Assembly (NCBI GenBank): GCA_916048095.2
Contig: OU696573.1
Location: 6,070,918-6,134,917, forward strand
Source: Sacculina carcini
Lineage: Eukaryota; Arthropoda; Thecostraca; Sacculinidae
Direction: 5' to 3'
Length of the DNA: 64,000 bases
Positions 54,794 through 64,000 of the stretch are shown piece after piece. Every line of letters starts with the position of its first letter. Position 1 is the first letter of the stretch. Under the pieces are notes generated by a model. That model ran no database searches and was not told where the DNA came from. It saw only the letters and a list, made by a program, of their open reading frames with translations. The translations under genes were made by a program, and so were the position numbers.

Positions 54794-55219
54794 CATATGT
54801 CTTTACAGTCATCTTGATTAGTTTGTGTCGTGTTTGTAATAGTGCTTGCACGCTTATGTGAACGTGTAACGTTTACGAGCCGTCTGCTATATGGCGTGAT
54901 TGTGTAACCTGCATGCTTGCAGTCATGTTTTGATATATATTGTCATGTGCGGTACATGAACATGCGCTGTCCATTCAGAGATGTTCTGCGTTTTGCGTGT
55001 GTGTTGATATTTGTTTCTGTGTCAAGTTTCGTTGAATGAAATTACTAGGCGTGCGAAGACGTGCGTATGTATGGTAGACGTGTGTATATGTGTACTTGTG
55101 TATGTTTGTTGTGTGTGCGTGTACGAGTATTCGCACACGTATTTCTTTTAGAACATGATTTTCCTGTATCATAGCTATGTTTGATATATGTGACGCTCCG
55201 CTTCGGAAGGGTGGAGTAG
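54794..55219 (+). other. Gypsy 3' non-coding region
   Basis: About 430 bp between pol and the 3' LTR, with a degenerate TG-rich patch (about 55070-55130). The purine-rich stretch ggaagggtggagtag next to the LTR is a plausible polypurine tract. Confidence 0.65.
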
Positions 55220-55538
55220 TGTAGCGCCGATGTTCGTATTTTGTCATGCGTGAATTGGTACACTCGTTGGAATATGTTTAATTTCGTTTAAACTATATAT
55301 TTTATTCCTTTGTTATTTACGCAGCATTATTTAATTCACATGTATATTTGTATTTTCGTCATTGTTAATGTTAGTACGGTTTACTACTGACAAATGGTTG
55401 AAACCCACTTGGTGGATTGTACCCGGAAGTGACCTCCGCCCACCGAGTAATTGATTTGTGCTGTGTCAAGGCAATAAACCACTTGCTCACTGAACGTTGT
55501 GGTGTTAACATTGTGCTCCTGATACAACCGCAACTTCA
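55220..55538 (+). repeat. 3' LTR of the Gypsy element
   Basis: 319 bp, differing from the 5' LTR at about seven positions. Followed by the 4-bp duplication gcac. Confidence 0.95.
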
Positions 55539-55542
55539 GCAC

Positions 55543-56050
55543 CTTGTCGAACGCTTTGCTAAAGTCTAGATATTTACTGTCGACCCACTGATCGCTCTCT
55601 TGGACAGCGTCAATGACCTTGCTATAAAACATTAGCAGACTCGATACACACGATCTTGCTGGTTTAAAACCAAACTGACAATTTCACAAAGCGTTTTCTG
55701 TCAACAAATAGCGCATACACTACTCTTTAACTATTCTCTCATATATCTTGCATAGCACGCTTGCCAGTTATATTGGGTGATAGCTTAACGAGTCGTGTTT
55801 CGATCCTTTTTTGTCTGTCGGCACAATCCTAGAGCACGACCACTGGTGTGTCACTATTCCATGCTTTTGACTAGTTAAAACTGGCGTATATTGGTTTGAT
55901 GAGCTCGATTCTGCATTCCCTCATTATGTTTCCCGAAACACCATCTCGTCCGGTATACTTTCAATTCTTCAATGTCTAGTTTTTTTGTCACATCAACTTC
56001 ATGCATATGTTCCAGTTGTTTGGTGTTTTACTCTGTAATGGTCTCTCATC
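55543..56050 (-). pseudogene. LINE RT, motifs before B
   Basis: Minus-strand RT of the split LINE. AVQESDQWVDSKYLDFSKAFDKV (55595-55560) includes the motif A Asp. Upstream, in other frames, are remnants of the QFGFK and the preceding palm sequences (55660-55990). The Gypsy element separates this from motif B at 50110. Confidence 0.75.
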
Positions 56051-56647
56051 GGTGAAATTCATTTGCTATTTTATGTGCAGTACCTCGGCAATTTATTCTG
56101 CCTCAGTGTATGACACACCATCACATCATATCAACCCATTAGCCGGCAGTGATCTAAAAAATAGATCACCAATTTCAACTATTCTTTTCTCAGAATTGTT
56201 TTTTGATATGATGAATATAATTTATTTGTTATAATATTTGGACCTTGTACTTGTGATATTTTTTTGGAATAATTACTTTGGAGTTTTTAACTTGTCCTAA
56301 TAGAGCATTGAAGTAGACCATTTTTACCCTTTTTTGGTGGTTCTCTTTGTTGACCCACAGCATAGACACACGACCTCGAGTAGAAAAATAATTAATTTTA
56401 ATAATATATCTATTACCTCATGCTGCTTCACAACAAATTTCAATGCTCTAATAATAATAACTTCTGTATAGGAGCGATTTACATTCAGTGATCTAAAAAT
56501 AGATCACTGCCGGTTTACGCTTATAATGGCACCAACTCAATGTTTTAGAGGAAATAGGTTCACCGCACGAAATTTAACACAAAAATAAGAATAACTAGTC
56601 TAATAATGATAATATGCGTTCCTGTCGGTTTTTTCAAGAATTTCGCG

Positions 56648-56834
56648 CAGCGGCGGCTCCAAGGGGGGACTTGGAGGGGCTGAAAATCCCCAAAATATGC
56701 CAACCCTCTTGAGCACACCAAAAATCCTGACCATGAACATTTCGAGAGTAGTTATTCATGTTTCCCAAAGCCACCGCATTTTTTTCCTTAGCCCCTCTCA
56801 GTTCCCTACCGGAATAGTCCTGGCGCCGTCACTG
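56648..56834. mobile_element. MITE with cagcggcgg termini
   Basis: 187 bp. The left cagcggcggctccaagggg and right end (complement of cagtgacggcgcca) are imperfect TIRs. The cttagcccctc block matches 33673-34066. No clear target duplication. Confidence 0.6.
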
Positions 56835-56926
56835 CCTTCGAGTATATACAATAGTTTCAATTCAAGTCCAGATGGTCCGTATCGGAACACGAAATGGACT
56901 TTTTCGAGCTGTCTGTCGGTAATTAT

Positions 56927-58260
56927 TTATGTCGTATGATAGGGATTGAAATACTGCCTGCACAGCGTAGTGTTTGTACACTTTCCGTAGTAGGACAGCG
57001 GGCTCGTCTTGCAACCGGGTCCCTGACATTGACGTTGTTGTTCACGCATGAGGGGAATATGGCCGAGGCCGTCCAAGCTGGAGTCCAGCGGAGGCTGCGC
57101 TGCCAGTCCAACGCGAGAAGCGATCTGGGCCCGTGAGATGATTGAGTCCTTGCCATTGGTGATCTTCATATACGAGACCGCCACCTCGCGCGTGAAGTCG
57201 CGGCCCGAAACCTCTTCCGGCTTCTCAACCATGTTTCTTGTGGATTAACCAGGCATTCACCAAGGTCATCTTGATTGCCCCCATCAGAAGAGAGAAGTAT
57301 ATTTTTATCTTCGATCTCAATCATAAAGTGCGCCACCATCCAATCATGGTGGTCCACGACCGCATGTTACTGTTGTACTTGGAGACGGAGCATGTCGACC
57401 TCCACGGAGCTAAGGACGTTTGAATTAGGATATATGCACCCCAGGTATATTTGGTCCTGCTTCAGTACGGCTCTCTTTCACTTTCCCAACTAACCTGATC
57501 ATGCATAACCTAACATAGAGAAAAGAGACCCGGGACTGAAGCGGAACCAAACGAACCTGGGACATAACAGCATATTTGCCGACCTTCACCTTCTTCTCTG
57601 CGCGGCTGTACCGCAACGTCTTCACTGTAGGACGTGATTTGGAGTGGTTCGTCGCCATGTAAACAAAGCTGCTGTAGTTCCACTTGACAAAAATATTCTG
57701 CTCCTTCTGGTTGATTTTCTGCTCCAAAGAATCCCGAACCTTCATCTCCTTGTCCGACTTGAACGGATCCTTTTTGGTTCAATTGACGAGGATGGTTCCT
57801 AACGCGCTGAATCTCATTTTGGTCAACGAGACAAGAAGTGATAGAGACGCGGACAATTTGTCGAAGGAGAGTTCCTTCCCGTTCGACCAGGGAGATGGGA
57901 CTGAGTACTACTCGAGACCCCATCGGGATCCCTGCTGAATGACCCTGCTCCTTGTACTGATACAAAGACGGAGCGTATATGTTTCCGTCGGAGGCGCACA
58001 ATAACCATCACTTGTATCCGAATCGAATGGGTTTTCCTCGAATTAACAGCTTCAGGTCGTGATGGCCGTAATACTTTATGATCATCTCATCGATTGAGTC
58101 TAGGAAACCCCCCAATGCCAACCTCAACTGAGAAGAATGTCAGCCTCAACCTCATCGAAATCGAGGCCAAGGTCGTCCAGGAAGGCCACAACCTCATTCA
58201 TGGTTAGATCACAGCGTGCAGACAGTCTATTGAAAAATATAAGACATTTGAAAGACACCC
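56927..58260 (-). pseudogene. piggyBac transposase, broken
   Basis: Read on the minus strand from about 58085: IIKYYGHHDLKLLIRGKPIR, FGYK, a stop, then CASDGNIYAPSLYQYKEQGH, GSRVVLSPISLVE, KWNYSSFVYMATNHSKSRP (about 57680), KVGKYAVMSQVRLVPLQSRV and DHHDWMVAHFMIEIEDK (about 57355). An NAWLIHKKHG segment and the Cys-rich tail PGCKTSPLSYYGKC…LC…FNPYH (57000-56930) complete the order expected of piggyBac: IRGKPIR-FG-K, GYI…YQGK, SRVV, KW-D…SN, and CRD. At least four frameshifts. The N-terminus is missing or unreadable. Confidence 0.85.
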
Positions 58261-58559
58261 ACCATACGCGGTGTACCATACGGCGCTCTCCGGCAGTGAT
58301 CTATTTTTAGATCACCCTTGAAATCCTAGAAAATAATATATTAAATTTTGTTTTCGTATTTCACCATGTAGAATGAACCTAATTATACAAAAAATAACTA
58401 ATTTCAATTAGCCAACTTCATTAATTTTTTGGTCGCCGGTTAATGGGTTAATGCCGGCATAATTTCTCAGTTTTCTATTTACATAACCATAGAACATTGT
58501 TGGCTCATCTTTACACTCATCAAGTATGCTCTCGCATTTTCTCATCTTATCTCTTCCTA

Positions 58560-59170
58560 TACCCTAATATGTGTTCCTGACTTTCTTGAACGCAATCCAA
58601 TGTTTCATACAGTTCCTATGCAGTGTGTTCCATGCGTCTTCTTTTTCTTCCTTTGCTGCTTCACATTTTCCATTGAACCAAAATTGTCCCGTATTATTTT
58701 TCCTAGTTTTGGCACATGCTTCACTTCACTGTGGTTGTCAACAGAGGAGTCCAATTTACTTAATCAGAATATTCCTTGAGTTGTTTCATGTTTGTTTTTG
58801 CGTAGTGCCATTTAGAATCGTGATATTCAATCTACGTTGTGTACGGCAGTGCATAATCAATATCGGCTTCAATTATTGCATGACCTCTTTTTCCAATAGG
58901 ACAACTGAGCTTCAGAGATGTGATAATGTCCAATTTGTTTGTGAAAATCAAATCCAGTCGCGAGGGCCTGTAATTTCCTCTGAATCGTGTGGCATCATCC
59001 ACACATTGGTTCGCGAAATTTCCCATCATGTGTGTGTGCGTAAGAAGAAAGAAGTGTATTTTTCCACTGTACGACATTGAATTCAACATGAAACACACAG
59101 TAATGACAAAATGTAGCAATAGCCGTTCAGCCAAGTCTCCTGAACGGACACATCAGAATAATTTACAACG
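58560..59170 (-). pseudogene. LINE endonuclease C-terminal part
   Basis: RPSRLDLIFTNKLDIITSLK and then PIGKRGHAIIEADI (about 58950-58860) form the end of the APE-type endonuclease: the R-LDLIFTN and S/G-DH motifs, with the SDH motif changed to RGH. It belongs to the split minus-strand LINE. Sequence before about 59100 has no clear EN motif. Confidence 0.8.
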
Positions 59171-59831
59171 ATATTATAAATATCGACACACTGACAATAT
59201 AACGCAAACATCACATATTGCACTCAACAAGCGCAATTGCTTCAAACGACAAAAAAATTCATAAGCATAAAACCACATGCACTCTCGCGCACACACATTG
59301 TTATATATAAGCAAGCAAGCGAGATTACATACTAGCACATACATAATTTTGTATTATTGATTTGATAACGTGTGATCTTAATTTGTATTTACATATTTTA
59401 TGTTTTCCCTTCATTATCAGTTTTTATTTTAAAGGGCAATCTATTAATGGTTATCGGCCCATTATACATAATGCTATATTTATAAAGCTCAGTTGTATAT
59501 TTCGGAACTGATAAGTTGATGTTGCAGGCACGTGTTGCTGAATCATGCACTAATATTTCAAATAATGATTCTCGCCCCTGCCATCTGTGAATGAGTAGCA
59601 TTGAAAAATATATTCGAACTTGATTGAATGACAGTTTTTTCTGGCTACTATATTCTACCTTGGTGGAATCATATTTTTTCATAAAAAAGGTGCATCTAAA
59701 AATGTATTCTGTGCAATCTGTGTGGTATTCAGGAAGGATGGTCAGGTATTTGCCAAATGGATATAGAATAAGTCATATATGGATAAAACATAGAATAATA
59801 TAGGCTCATCATAACAGCATTGGTACCTTGT
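59171..59831 (+). other. SCYL2 intron, no element recognised
   Basis: AT-rich, no gene found; short open frames only. Confidence 0.45.
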
Positions 59832-59888
59832 ACGATAGAGAATTCCTGTGATTTTTGCAAGTTTGGCAAAAATCACAGGAATTCTCTA

Positions 59889-59892
<4 letters not shown>
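59832..59892. repeat. Perfect 27-bp inverted repeat (hairpin, 7-nt loop)
   Basis: Left arm 59832-59858 and right arm 59866-59892 are exact complements separated by aagtttg. A (gt)n microsatellite (59891-59918) follows. The hairpin ends 93 bases before a SCYL2 exon. Confidence 0.95.
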
Positions 59893-59923
<31 letters not shown>

Positions 59924-59954
59924 TGTGTGTGCGTGCGTGTTTGTGTGTGCGTTC
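59893..59954. repeat. (TG)n microsatellite
   Basis: (gt)n with tttttgtgtgtgcgtgcgtgt continuation; lies in the polypyrimidine region upstream of the next exon. Confidence 0.9.
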
Positions 59955-59985
59955 GTGTGATTGGGCTGTCATTGCTGGCGTGCAG

Positions 59986-60225
59986 GTTTTGTACGTGCTC
60001 ATCAAACACATGCAATTGCTGATGTCAAAGGCACGCGCCGACGCAACACAAGATTATCTGGTGCCGCTGTTGCATCGCGCAATGTTACCGGACGTCAGCG
60101 TGCAACTGCAGCATTTGTCGTTGGAGACGGTGCCGCGGCTGGTGTCGCACCTGTCGTCCAGCTGTATCGGCGAGCGATTGGTTCCACCTGTCAAACATCT
60201 ATGTCTCTCCACCAATCAGCTCTCG
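59986..60225 (+). CDS. SCYL2: SCYL2 exon (HEAT-like repeats)
   Basis: 80 codons, phase 0. Encodes VLYVLIKHMQLLMSKARADA, TQDYLVPLLHRAMLPDVSVQ, LQHLSLETVPRLVSHL and VPPVKHLCLSTNQLS. It aligns with SCYL2 …LLTKTPPDEIK…VLPMVYRALEAPSIQIQELCLNIIPTF…NALIPRIKNACLQTSSL. The acceptor is gtgcag at 59985 and the donor ctcg|gtaggg at 60225. The next exon would lie to the right; none was found before 64000. Confidence 0.92.
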
Positions 60226-60617
60226 GTAGGGCATCCGGCGTCAACCAATCATTCCGTTTACCAAGACGCTCTACATTCTTATTGCAGCATAATTTGCAAC
60301 ACGTAAATTTCGCGCTTCACTCCCATTGTATCATGATTTATTATAGTTATTTGCCATATTTTTTCACATTTGCATTGTGTACTCAGATATTTGTACTACA
60401 TGAAATGTGCCAGGATCTTGTTATTCTGTTCCAACGATTGTCTTATGTTGGCAAAATTTAATCTGGGTAATCGAATTGAGGGTAACTGCAAATTTATTTA
60501 ATGTATTCCATTTATCTCTCGATCTCAGGGGGAAGCTAAGAAGTTGTTTACATCTTTTAAACATTAAGGTTTTCTCAGTTTATATCCATGTACTTTTATT
60601 TCTTGCTTGTATACAGT
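60226..60617 (+). other. SCYL2 intron, no element recognised
   Basis: AT-rich, no gene. Confidence 0.45.
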
Positions 60618-60830
60618 TGACCCTCCAAATAACGGACCTCCAAATAGCGGAATCCTCCGAATAGCGGAATACTTCCTCATACCCGTTCAAAAGCCTATCA
60701 CATGCGTGTTGATTCCACCTCCAAATAGCGGAATTTAGACCTCGGAATAGCGGAAACCTCTAAATAGCGGAGTAGCCTGCTGGTCCCCTCTCATATACTA
60801 CACCTCCAAATAGTGGAAAACGTGTGATTT
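60618..60830 (+). mobile_element. pogo/Tigger-like terminus with repeated ctccaaatagcgg
   Basis: Begins cagttgaccctccaaataac after a TA, the kind of terminus seen in pogo/Tigger Tc1-mariner elements. About seven repeats of ctccaaatagcggaa-like units follow to 60830. The opposite end is missing. Confidence 0.55.
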
Positions 60831-61420
60831 GTGATATGTGTGTTACGTGTTATGTGTGATTCTCAAATATAAAGTCTATGGAATATATTGGTTCTAGTTT
60901 GCCGACTGACAACAGGTGACTATTGCAAGCTGATTGGCATTAACGAGCGGCTTATTACGACCGGATATAGGCATATGCAATTAAACAAACAATGCGGAGC
61001 GTGTGTATTGTACTTTTGAACTGGCTCATTAGACTCGATACTCACACTGACTAACAGACAGTTCAGACAAGAATGCACGTGACAAACACAAGTGGCGCCA
61101 TTCCACCAAATAGCCAATCAACAATGAGCAGGCCAAGGACGCACCGACACAGGCTGAAATCAAGTAAGCGAGTTCATGCGCGGCACACACACATACACTC
61201 ATACTATACACATATTATACACATATCCACAAACACTCAAACAAACCTGCTATGGCGCATACACATGCATGCATAGTGGTACGCAGATATACATACACTC
61301 ACACACTGAAACAGACCTGGCATACACATACACAAGCACGCACATAGGCGCACAAACATACAATTACACTCAAATATACACGCAAACACAAGTTGTGTTT
61401 GGACACTGATAGTGAGTGGA
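60831..61420 (+). other. SCYL2 intron; CA-rich sequence
   Basis: The CA-rich segment is 61180-61390. No gene. Confidence 0.5.
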
Positions 61421-61429
61421 CGTGTGTTT

Positions 61430-62416
61430 GTGGCTGTCGTGCTGTATTTGTGAATTCTGGTATTGACCTTGTGGCATTGGCCTTGTGGATAACTGATATT
61501 GACCTTTGCACTCAACTGGACAACGAGCATGGAATCAGAATCAAAATCAATAATCAAGAAAACAGATGAATCCGTGAAAGAGCTCGAAAAATGTGTGGAG
61601 AACGCCCACGGTGAAATCGACGATCTCAAAGATGAGGTCATAAGCTTGCGAAAGTCAATCGACGAGCACGATAGTGGTATCAACCTGCTGCATAAGAAAC
61701 TGGTTGACTCGGAAGATTTAAACCGCATAAACACTGGAGTCGGAGAAGCGCCGTCGGAGTCCTGGGAACAAACAATGGAGAAGGTTTCTTATGTGCTGAA
61801 CACAAAGCTGGAAATGGAAAATATCGCAATCGAACAAGCCCATCGAGTTGGGATGAGTAGAGCATCTCGCCCACGTCAAGTCCTCATGCGGCTTGAAAAG
61901 TTCAGAGAGAGGGAGAACATCAAGAAAAACGCTAAAGAACTGAAAGGATCCGGCATTTTCATCGAAGATGATCTCTCAAAGTCCCCTTTCGACGAAAAAA
62001 TGACAAAGTTGCCTGAAATGAAAGCAGCTAGAGCACAGAGGCAAGACAGAACAATTGACAAGGAAGACCGACGTGACTGAGAAAGAGAAATGACACAGCG
62101 ACCCACAGAGCGAAATCCCCAGTCCATTCCTGCAGCTGCATCTAGCGCAACCGGCTCCCCCACTGTTCTGCAGTGAGGAGGGTGGCTAGACACCCGACAG
62201 GAAAAAAAAACAAAACCTGTTTCAAGGGCGGATGAGCTATCTGATAGCCAACGGCCATCTAGCATGTTCCAGTTTGCAAAAGTGTTTTCATTTTTCTATT
62301 TGTGCCTACTCCCTGCTCGCTGTGATGTTCCTGTCGGTTGTGTCTTCTTCGCGCCTGTGTATATATATGTGCGCTATATTAAATATATGTTATTGCTGTT
62401 GTTGTTATGTTGTTTT
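61430..62416 (+). mobile_element. LINE copy: ORF1 plus 3' tail
   Basis: Contains a coiled-coil ORF1 (61529-62080) and, after ~290 bp, the tail gtgcgctatattaaatatat plus (gtt)n-like repeats at 62369-62416. The tail is the one found on CR1/L2-like copies here, although no RT is present. An internal deletion of ORF2, or a non-autonomous partner using the same 3' end, would explain it. Confidence 0.7.
61529..62080 (+). CDS. LINE ORF1-like protein (coiled coil + RRM-like)
   Basis: About 184 codons from the ATG at 61529, uninterrupted. The N-terminal ~70 residues are a heptad coiled coil (EKCVENAHGEIDDLKDEVIS, LRKSIDEHDSG). Then a small alpha/beta part follows, MENIAIEQAHRVG with RPRQVLMRLEKFRERENI and GSGIFIEDDLSKSPFDEKM. 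This resembles L1-like ORF1 proteins (coiled coil, RRM-like and C-terminal domains: AHR-G…RPR…F…R…ILK..…IFI.DD.S). It presumably binds element RNA. It ends with basic KAARAQRQDRTIDKEDRRD. Host function is unlikely. Confidence 0.78.
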   Translation: MESESKSIIKKTDESVKELEKCVENAHGEIDDLKDEVISLRKSIDEHDSGINLLHKKLVDSEDLNRINTGVGEAPSESWEQTMEKVSYVLNTKLEMENIAIEQAHRVGMSRASRPRQVLMRLEKFRERENIKKNAKELKGSGIFIEDDLSKSPFDEKMTKLPEMKAARAQRQDRTIDKEDRRD

Positions 62417-63495
62417 AGCGGAAGCATAAATCTGGAATTATAGAGATGACAGAAGGTTTCATTGTTTTGATAGTATTACACTTCTGAATTACTACACACG
62501 AAGGACTGGTGTAAATTTGAGCAGTGTTGAGGGAAAAAACTCCGTCAATAATTATAACAAGAATTTACAAATATAGTTTTCTTTATTGGTTAAGCTTTTT
62601 GCTTATATATTCATTTTATTATATTAGTCGTTCCTCACGACGGGCGGGTTTAAATATGAGGATGTTCGAGGAAAAATATTTTGCCACATCTAAAATATAA
62701 ACAATCATATTTAGACTTTTGGTTAAGACTTTTTATGGGTTTAGTTTTTAAGTTTAGTCATTTTTCATTGTCTCGTGTCTGAGTTCTGAATTATTCCGCA
62801 CGACGGGCAGGTCTAAATATGAGGCGGATTGAGGGATAATATTTTGTCAAAATATATATAATATGAAATAGAATTAATTTAACTTTCTTACACTTTGGTT
62901 TCTATACTATATTGGCGGGTTGAGAGAAAAGTATTGATGGGCCGCGTGTTTGAGACCCCTGGCGTAGATAATCTCAAATTTTTGATGAGAAATTTTGATT
63001 GAATGGGTTCATTTTGTGATCACAAACTAATAAGTTGGATCACCTCAGATTAGGCTGGGTTAGGTCAAGATTGGATGGTTGGGTTGGGTTGGGTAGGTTT
63101 GGGTCAAGTTATATTGGGTTTAAATGATACCGAAATATATGATAGCGGTTGAAGTTGCGGTAGCGGTACAAGTAGAATTGGAGTAGAGTTGGAGAATGAT
63201 GTTAAGTTATAACTATGATTCGGAAACATTCTGATGAAAAGTTTTCACCATTTTTAATTGTGTTTGTTTCGTGTTTATCTCTGAATTATTCCGCACGACG
63301 GGCGGGTTTAAATATGAGGCGGGTTGAGGGAAAATATTTTGTCAAAATTAGACCAAAAATGATTAAATTTGGACTTCTCATTTGGTTCAGATTTTTATGA
63401 GTTTACTTTTTTTTAATTTGCAATATTTTATGAGTAAAATATGAATTTTATTACATGAATTGCTCCGCACAAAGGGCGATTTTTCATGCTAATAG
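62417..63495 (+). repeat. Second GC-box repeat array
   Basis: Starts with ttttagcggaagcataaatctggaatt-type sequence, nearly identical to 18113-18140. The GC-box motif gcacgacgggcgggttt or variants is at about 62635, 62795, 63295 and 63465, the last of the variant type ending in a ctaa. Same family as 17880-19590. A ttgggttgggtaggtttggg stretch lies near 63075-63110. Confidence 0.65.
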
Positions 63496-64000
63496 AAAAC
63501 AATATATCTACATTCAGTTGGACACATCATTCTGGTATCACGTTGTAAAATATGATTTACGACTGTTACTCAAGGTCATATTCGGGTAGAAAGCATGCAT
63601 ATACGCTGTTCAACTGGAAAGCCCACATGACCACGATAAATTCAGCTATATCGCGCACACTGGCCATTTGAGGTGTGCTGCGATTCTGAGAACAAAAATC
63701 AATTTGCCCAAGTATTTGTTGTATTTGTGGCTCACACCTACCTTCTGATAAACCAGTCATGTAGAAACTCACCGACACATACACACACGTTTGCATACAC
63801 ATACACACCAACACGTATTTACACAAACACACTCACACACATAAACACTTACAGCTCAGTTGATATAAAAAATTAGGGTGACCTTTTGTTGCAAATGCAA
63901 ATTTTGTGTCATAGAATATGTTTGTCATAAGGAGCCCAAAAATCAATATTTTATTGATCTGAAATAAGTATTAAATAAGTTATAAATGCAACTTTTTGTT
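63496..64000 (+). other. No gene; CA microsatellite
   Basis: A CA-rich tract at about 63770-63840, otherwise unannotated. Confidence 0.5.

Larger units (their letters stand above)
50264..55542 (+). mobile_element. Ty3/Gypsy LTR retrotransposon with both LTRs
   Basis: LTRs 50268-50586 and 55220-55538 (319 bp each) with tgtagcgcc…caacttca ends, and a 4-bp target duplication gcac at 50264-50267 and 55539-55542. I count about seven LTR differences (~2%), so it is recent but not new. It has a gag ORF, a protease, an RT/RNase H/integrase ORF and a tail ORF. A primer-binding-like sequence tggtgaccccgac follows the 5' LTR. Frameshifts split pol, so this copy is probably inactive. Inserted in a minus-strand LINE in a SCYL2 intron. 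Confidence 0.95.
56135..58447 (-). mobile_element. piggyBac element, decayed
   Basis: TIR cccattagccggc at the left and its near-inverse (gccggttaatggg) at the right. The target site is TTAA at 58448-58451 and TCAA (one change) at 56131-56134. A palindrome of about 20 bp (gtgatct…agatcac) appears at 56149-56169, 56489-56508 and 58296-58315. The transposase is on the minus strand, frame-broken. A G-rich MITE is inserted at 56648-56834. Confidence 0.88.
49215..59170 (-). mobile_element. Jockey/CR1-type LINE split by a Gypsy element and a piggyBac
   Basis: Minus-strand LINE in pieces: endonuclease at 59170-58560, RT at about 56000-55543 and 50263-49940, post-RT region at 49940-49240. The RT has YLDFSKAFDKV (motif A, about 55570), VTQGSVLGSIKFNAYMNDI (motif B, about 50110) and LFADNANI (catalytic F-A-D-N, with the second Asp lost, about 50030). 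The Gypsy element (50268-55538) and the piggyBac (56135-58447) are insertions within it. The clade is not settled; the RT tail SVIRPKLEYTAVVWCPH is the type common in RTE/Jockey-like elements. Confidence 0.82.
23466..60225 (+). other. SCYL2: SCYL2 gene span (internal exons only)
   Basis: Seven exons encode about 350 contiguous residues that align with SCY1-like pseudokinase 2, a clathrin-coat and endosome/Golgi trafficking protein in animals. All junctions are GT-AG and phases agree (2/0, 0/0, 0/0, 0/0, 0/2, 2/0, 0). The missing parts are the start of the kinase N-lobe and everything after the first HEAT-like block. Introns are about 4.3, 2.9, 1.7, 15.3, 0.4 and 11.0 kb. No promoter or poly(A) site of the gene lies in the window that I can identify. 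Confidence 0.88.

Noticed and set aside
61529-62080. Host coiled-coil gene
   Set aside because: The coiled coil plus RRM-like pattern and the LINE-type 3' tail downstream indicate a LINE ORF1.
60226-64000. Downstream SCYL2 exons
   Set aside because: No segment resembling the following HEAT-like region or its splice sites was found before 64000.

Overview
This is a window of animal nuclear DNA, most likely from an invertebrate. The evidence is an intron-split host gene with GT/AG junctions, a high density of metazoan-type transposable elements (hAT, piggyBac, mariner, LTR elements and non-LTR elements with animal-type endonuclease/RT domains), abundant CA/TG and AT microsatellites, and no bacterial gene organisation. 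I cannot name the species from sequence alone.

The only host gene I can support is a SCYL2 (SCY1-like pseudokinase 2) orthologue on the + strand. Seven internal exons (23466-23610, 27877-28029, 30886-31119, 32834-32956, 48294-48436, 48858-49017, 59986-60225) join in consistent phase. They encode the distal N-lobe and C-lobe of the pseudokinase domain followed by HEAT-like helices. The first and last exons lie outside the window or were not found. The introns (0.4 to 15.3 kb) are packed with mobile elements, often nested two or three deep.

Layout. 1-8.3 kb: two damaged copies of a Jockey/R1/I-like LINE (gag, then RNase H, then EN-RT), the second interrupted by a hAT nested inside a short hAT-like element. 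8.3-13 kb: an apparently young, complete LTR retrotransposon (minus strand, intact gag and pol, nearly identical LTRs, 5-bp target duplication) inserted in an older TIR repeat. Its gag-pol junction carries a textbook -1 frameshift signal. 13.5-15.1 kb: a broken mariner and a fragment of an unrecognised multi-motif protein. 16.3-20.7 kb: non-autonomous hAT elements carrying a ~190-bp satellite, an alternating GC-box repeat array and a LINE tail. 20.9-23.1 kb: a Ty3/Gypsy integrase fragment, an inverted satellite array and a hAT MITE. 23.4-60.2 kb: the SCYL2 exons, with intronic piggyBac relics, three CR1/L2-like LINE copies, a tRNA-derived SINE, hAT elements with piggyBac or LINE nested inside, and a large minus-strand LINE split by a complete Gypsy element and a piggyBac. 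60.2-64 kb: a pogo-like terminus, a LINE ORF1 copy and a second GC-box repeat array.

Apart from SCYL2 the genes do not form a pathway. The biology here is a layered transposon record whose insertion order can be read from target-site duplications: 5 bp ccttt, 4 bp gcac, TTAA, and 8-bp hAT duplications gtttaaac, gtcagtac and ctgtagac. I saw no evidence for an undescribed defence or metabolic system. The most striking molecular signals are the frameshift cassette at 11834-11878, a perfect 27-bp hairpin just upstream of SCYL2 exon 59986-60225, LINE 3' tails shared between different LINE lineages, and the alternating GC-box repeat arrays.
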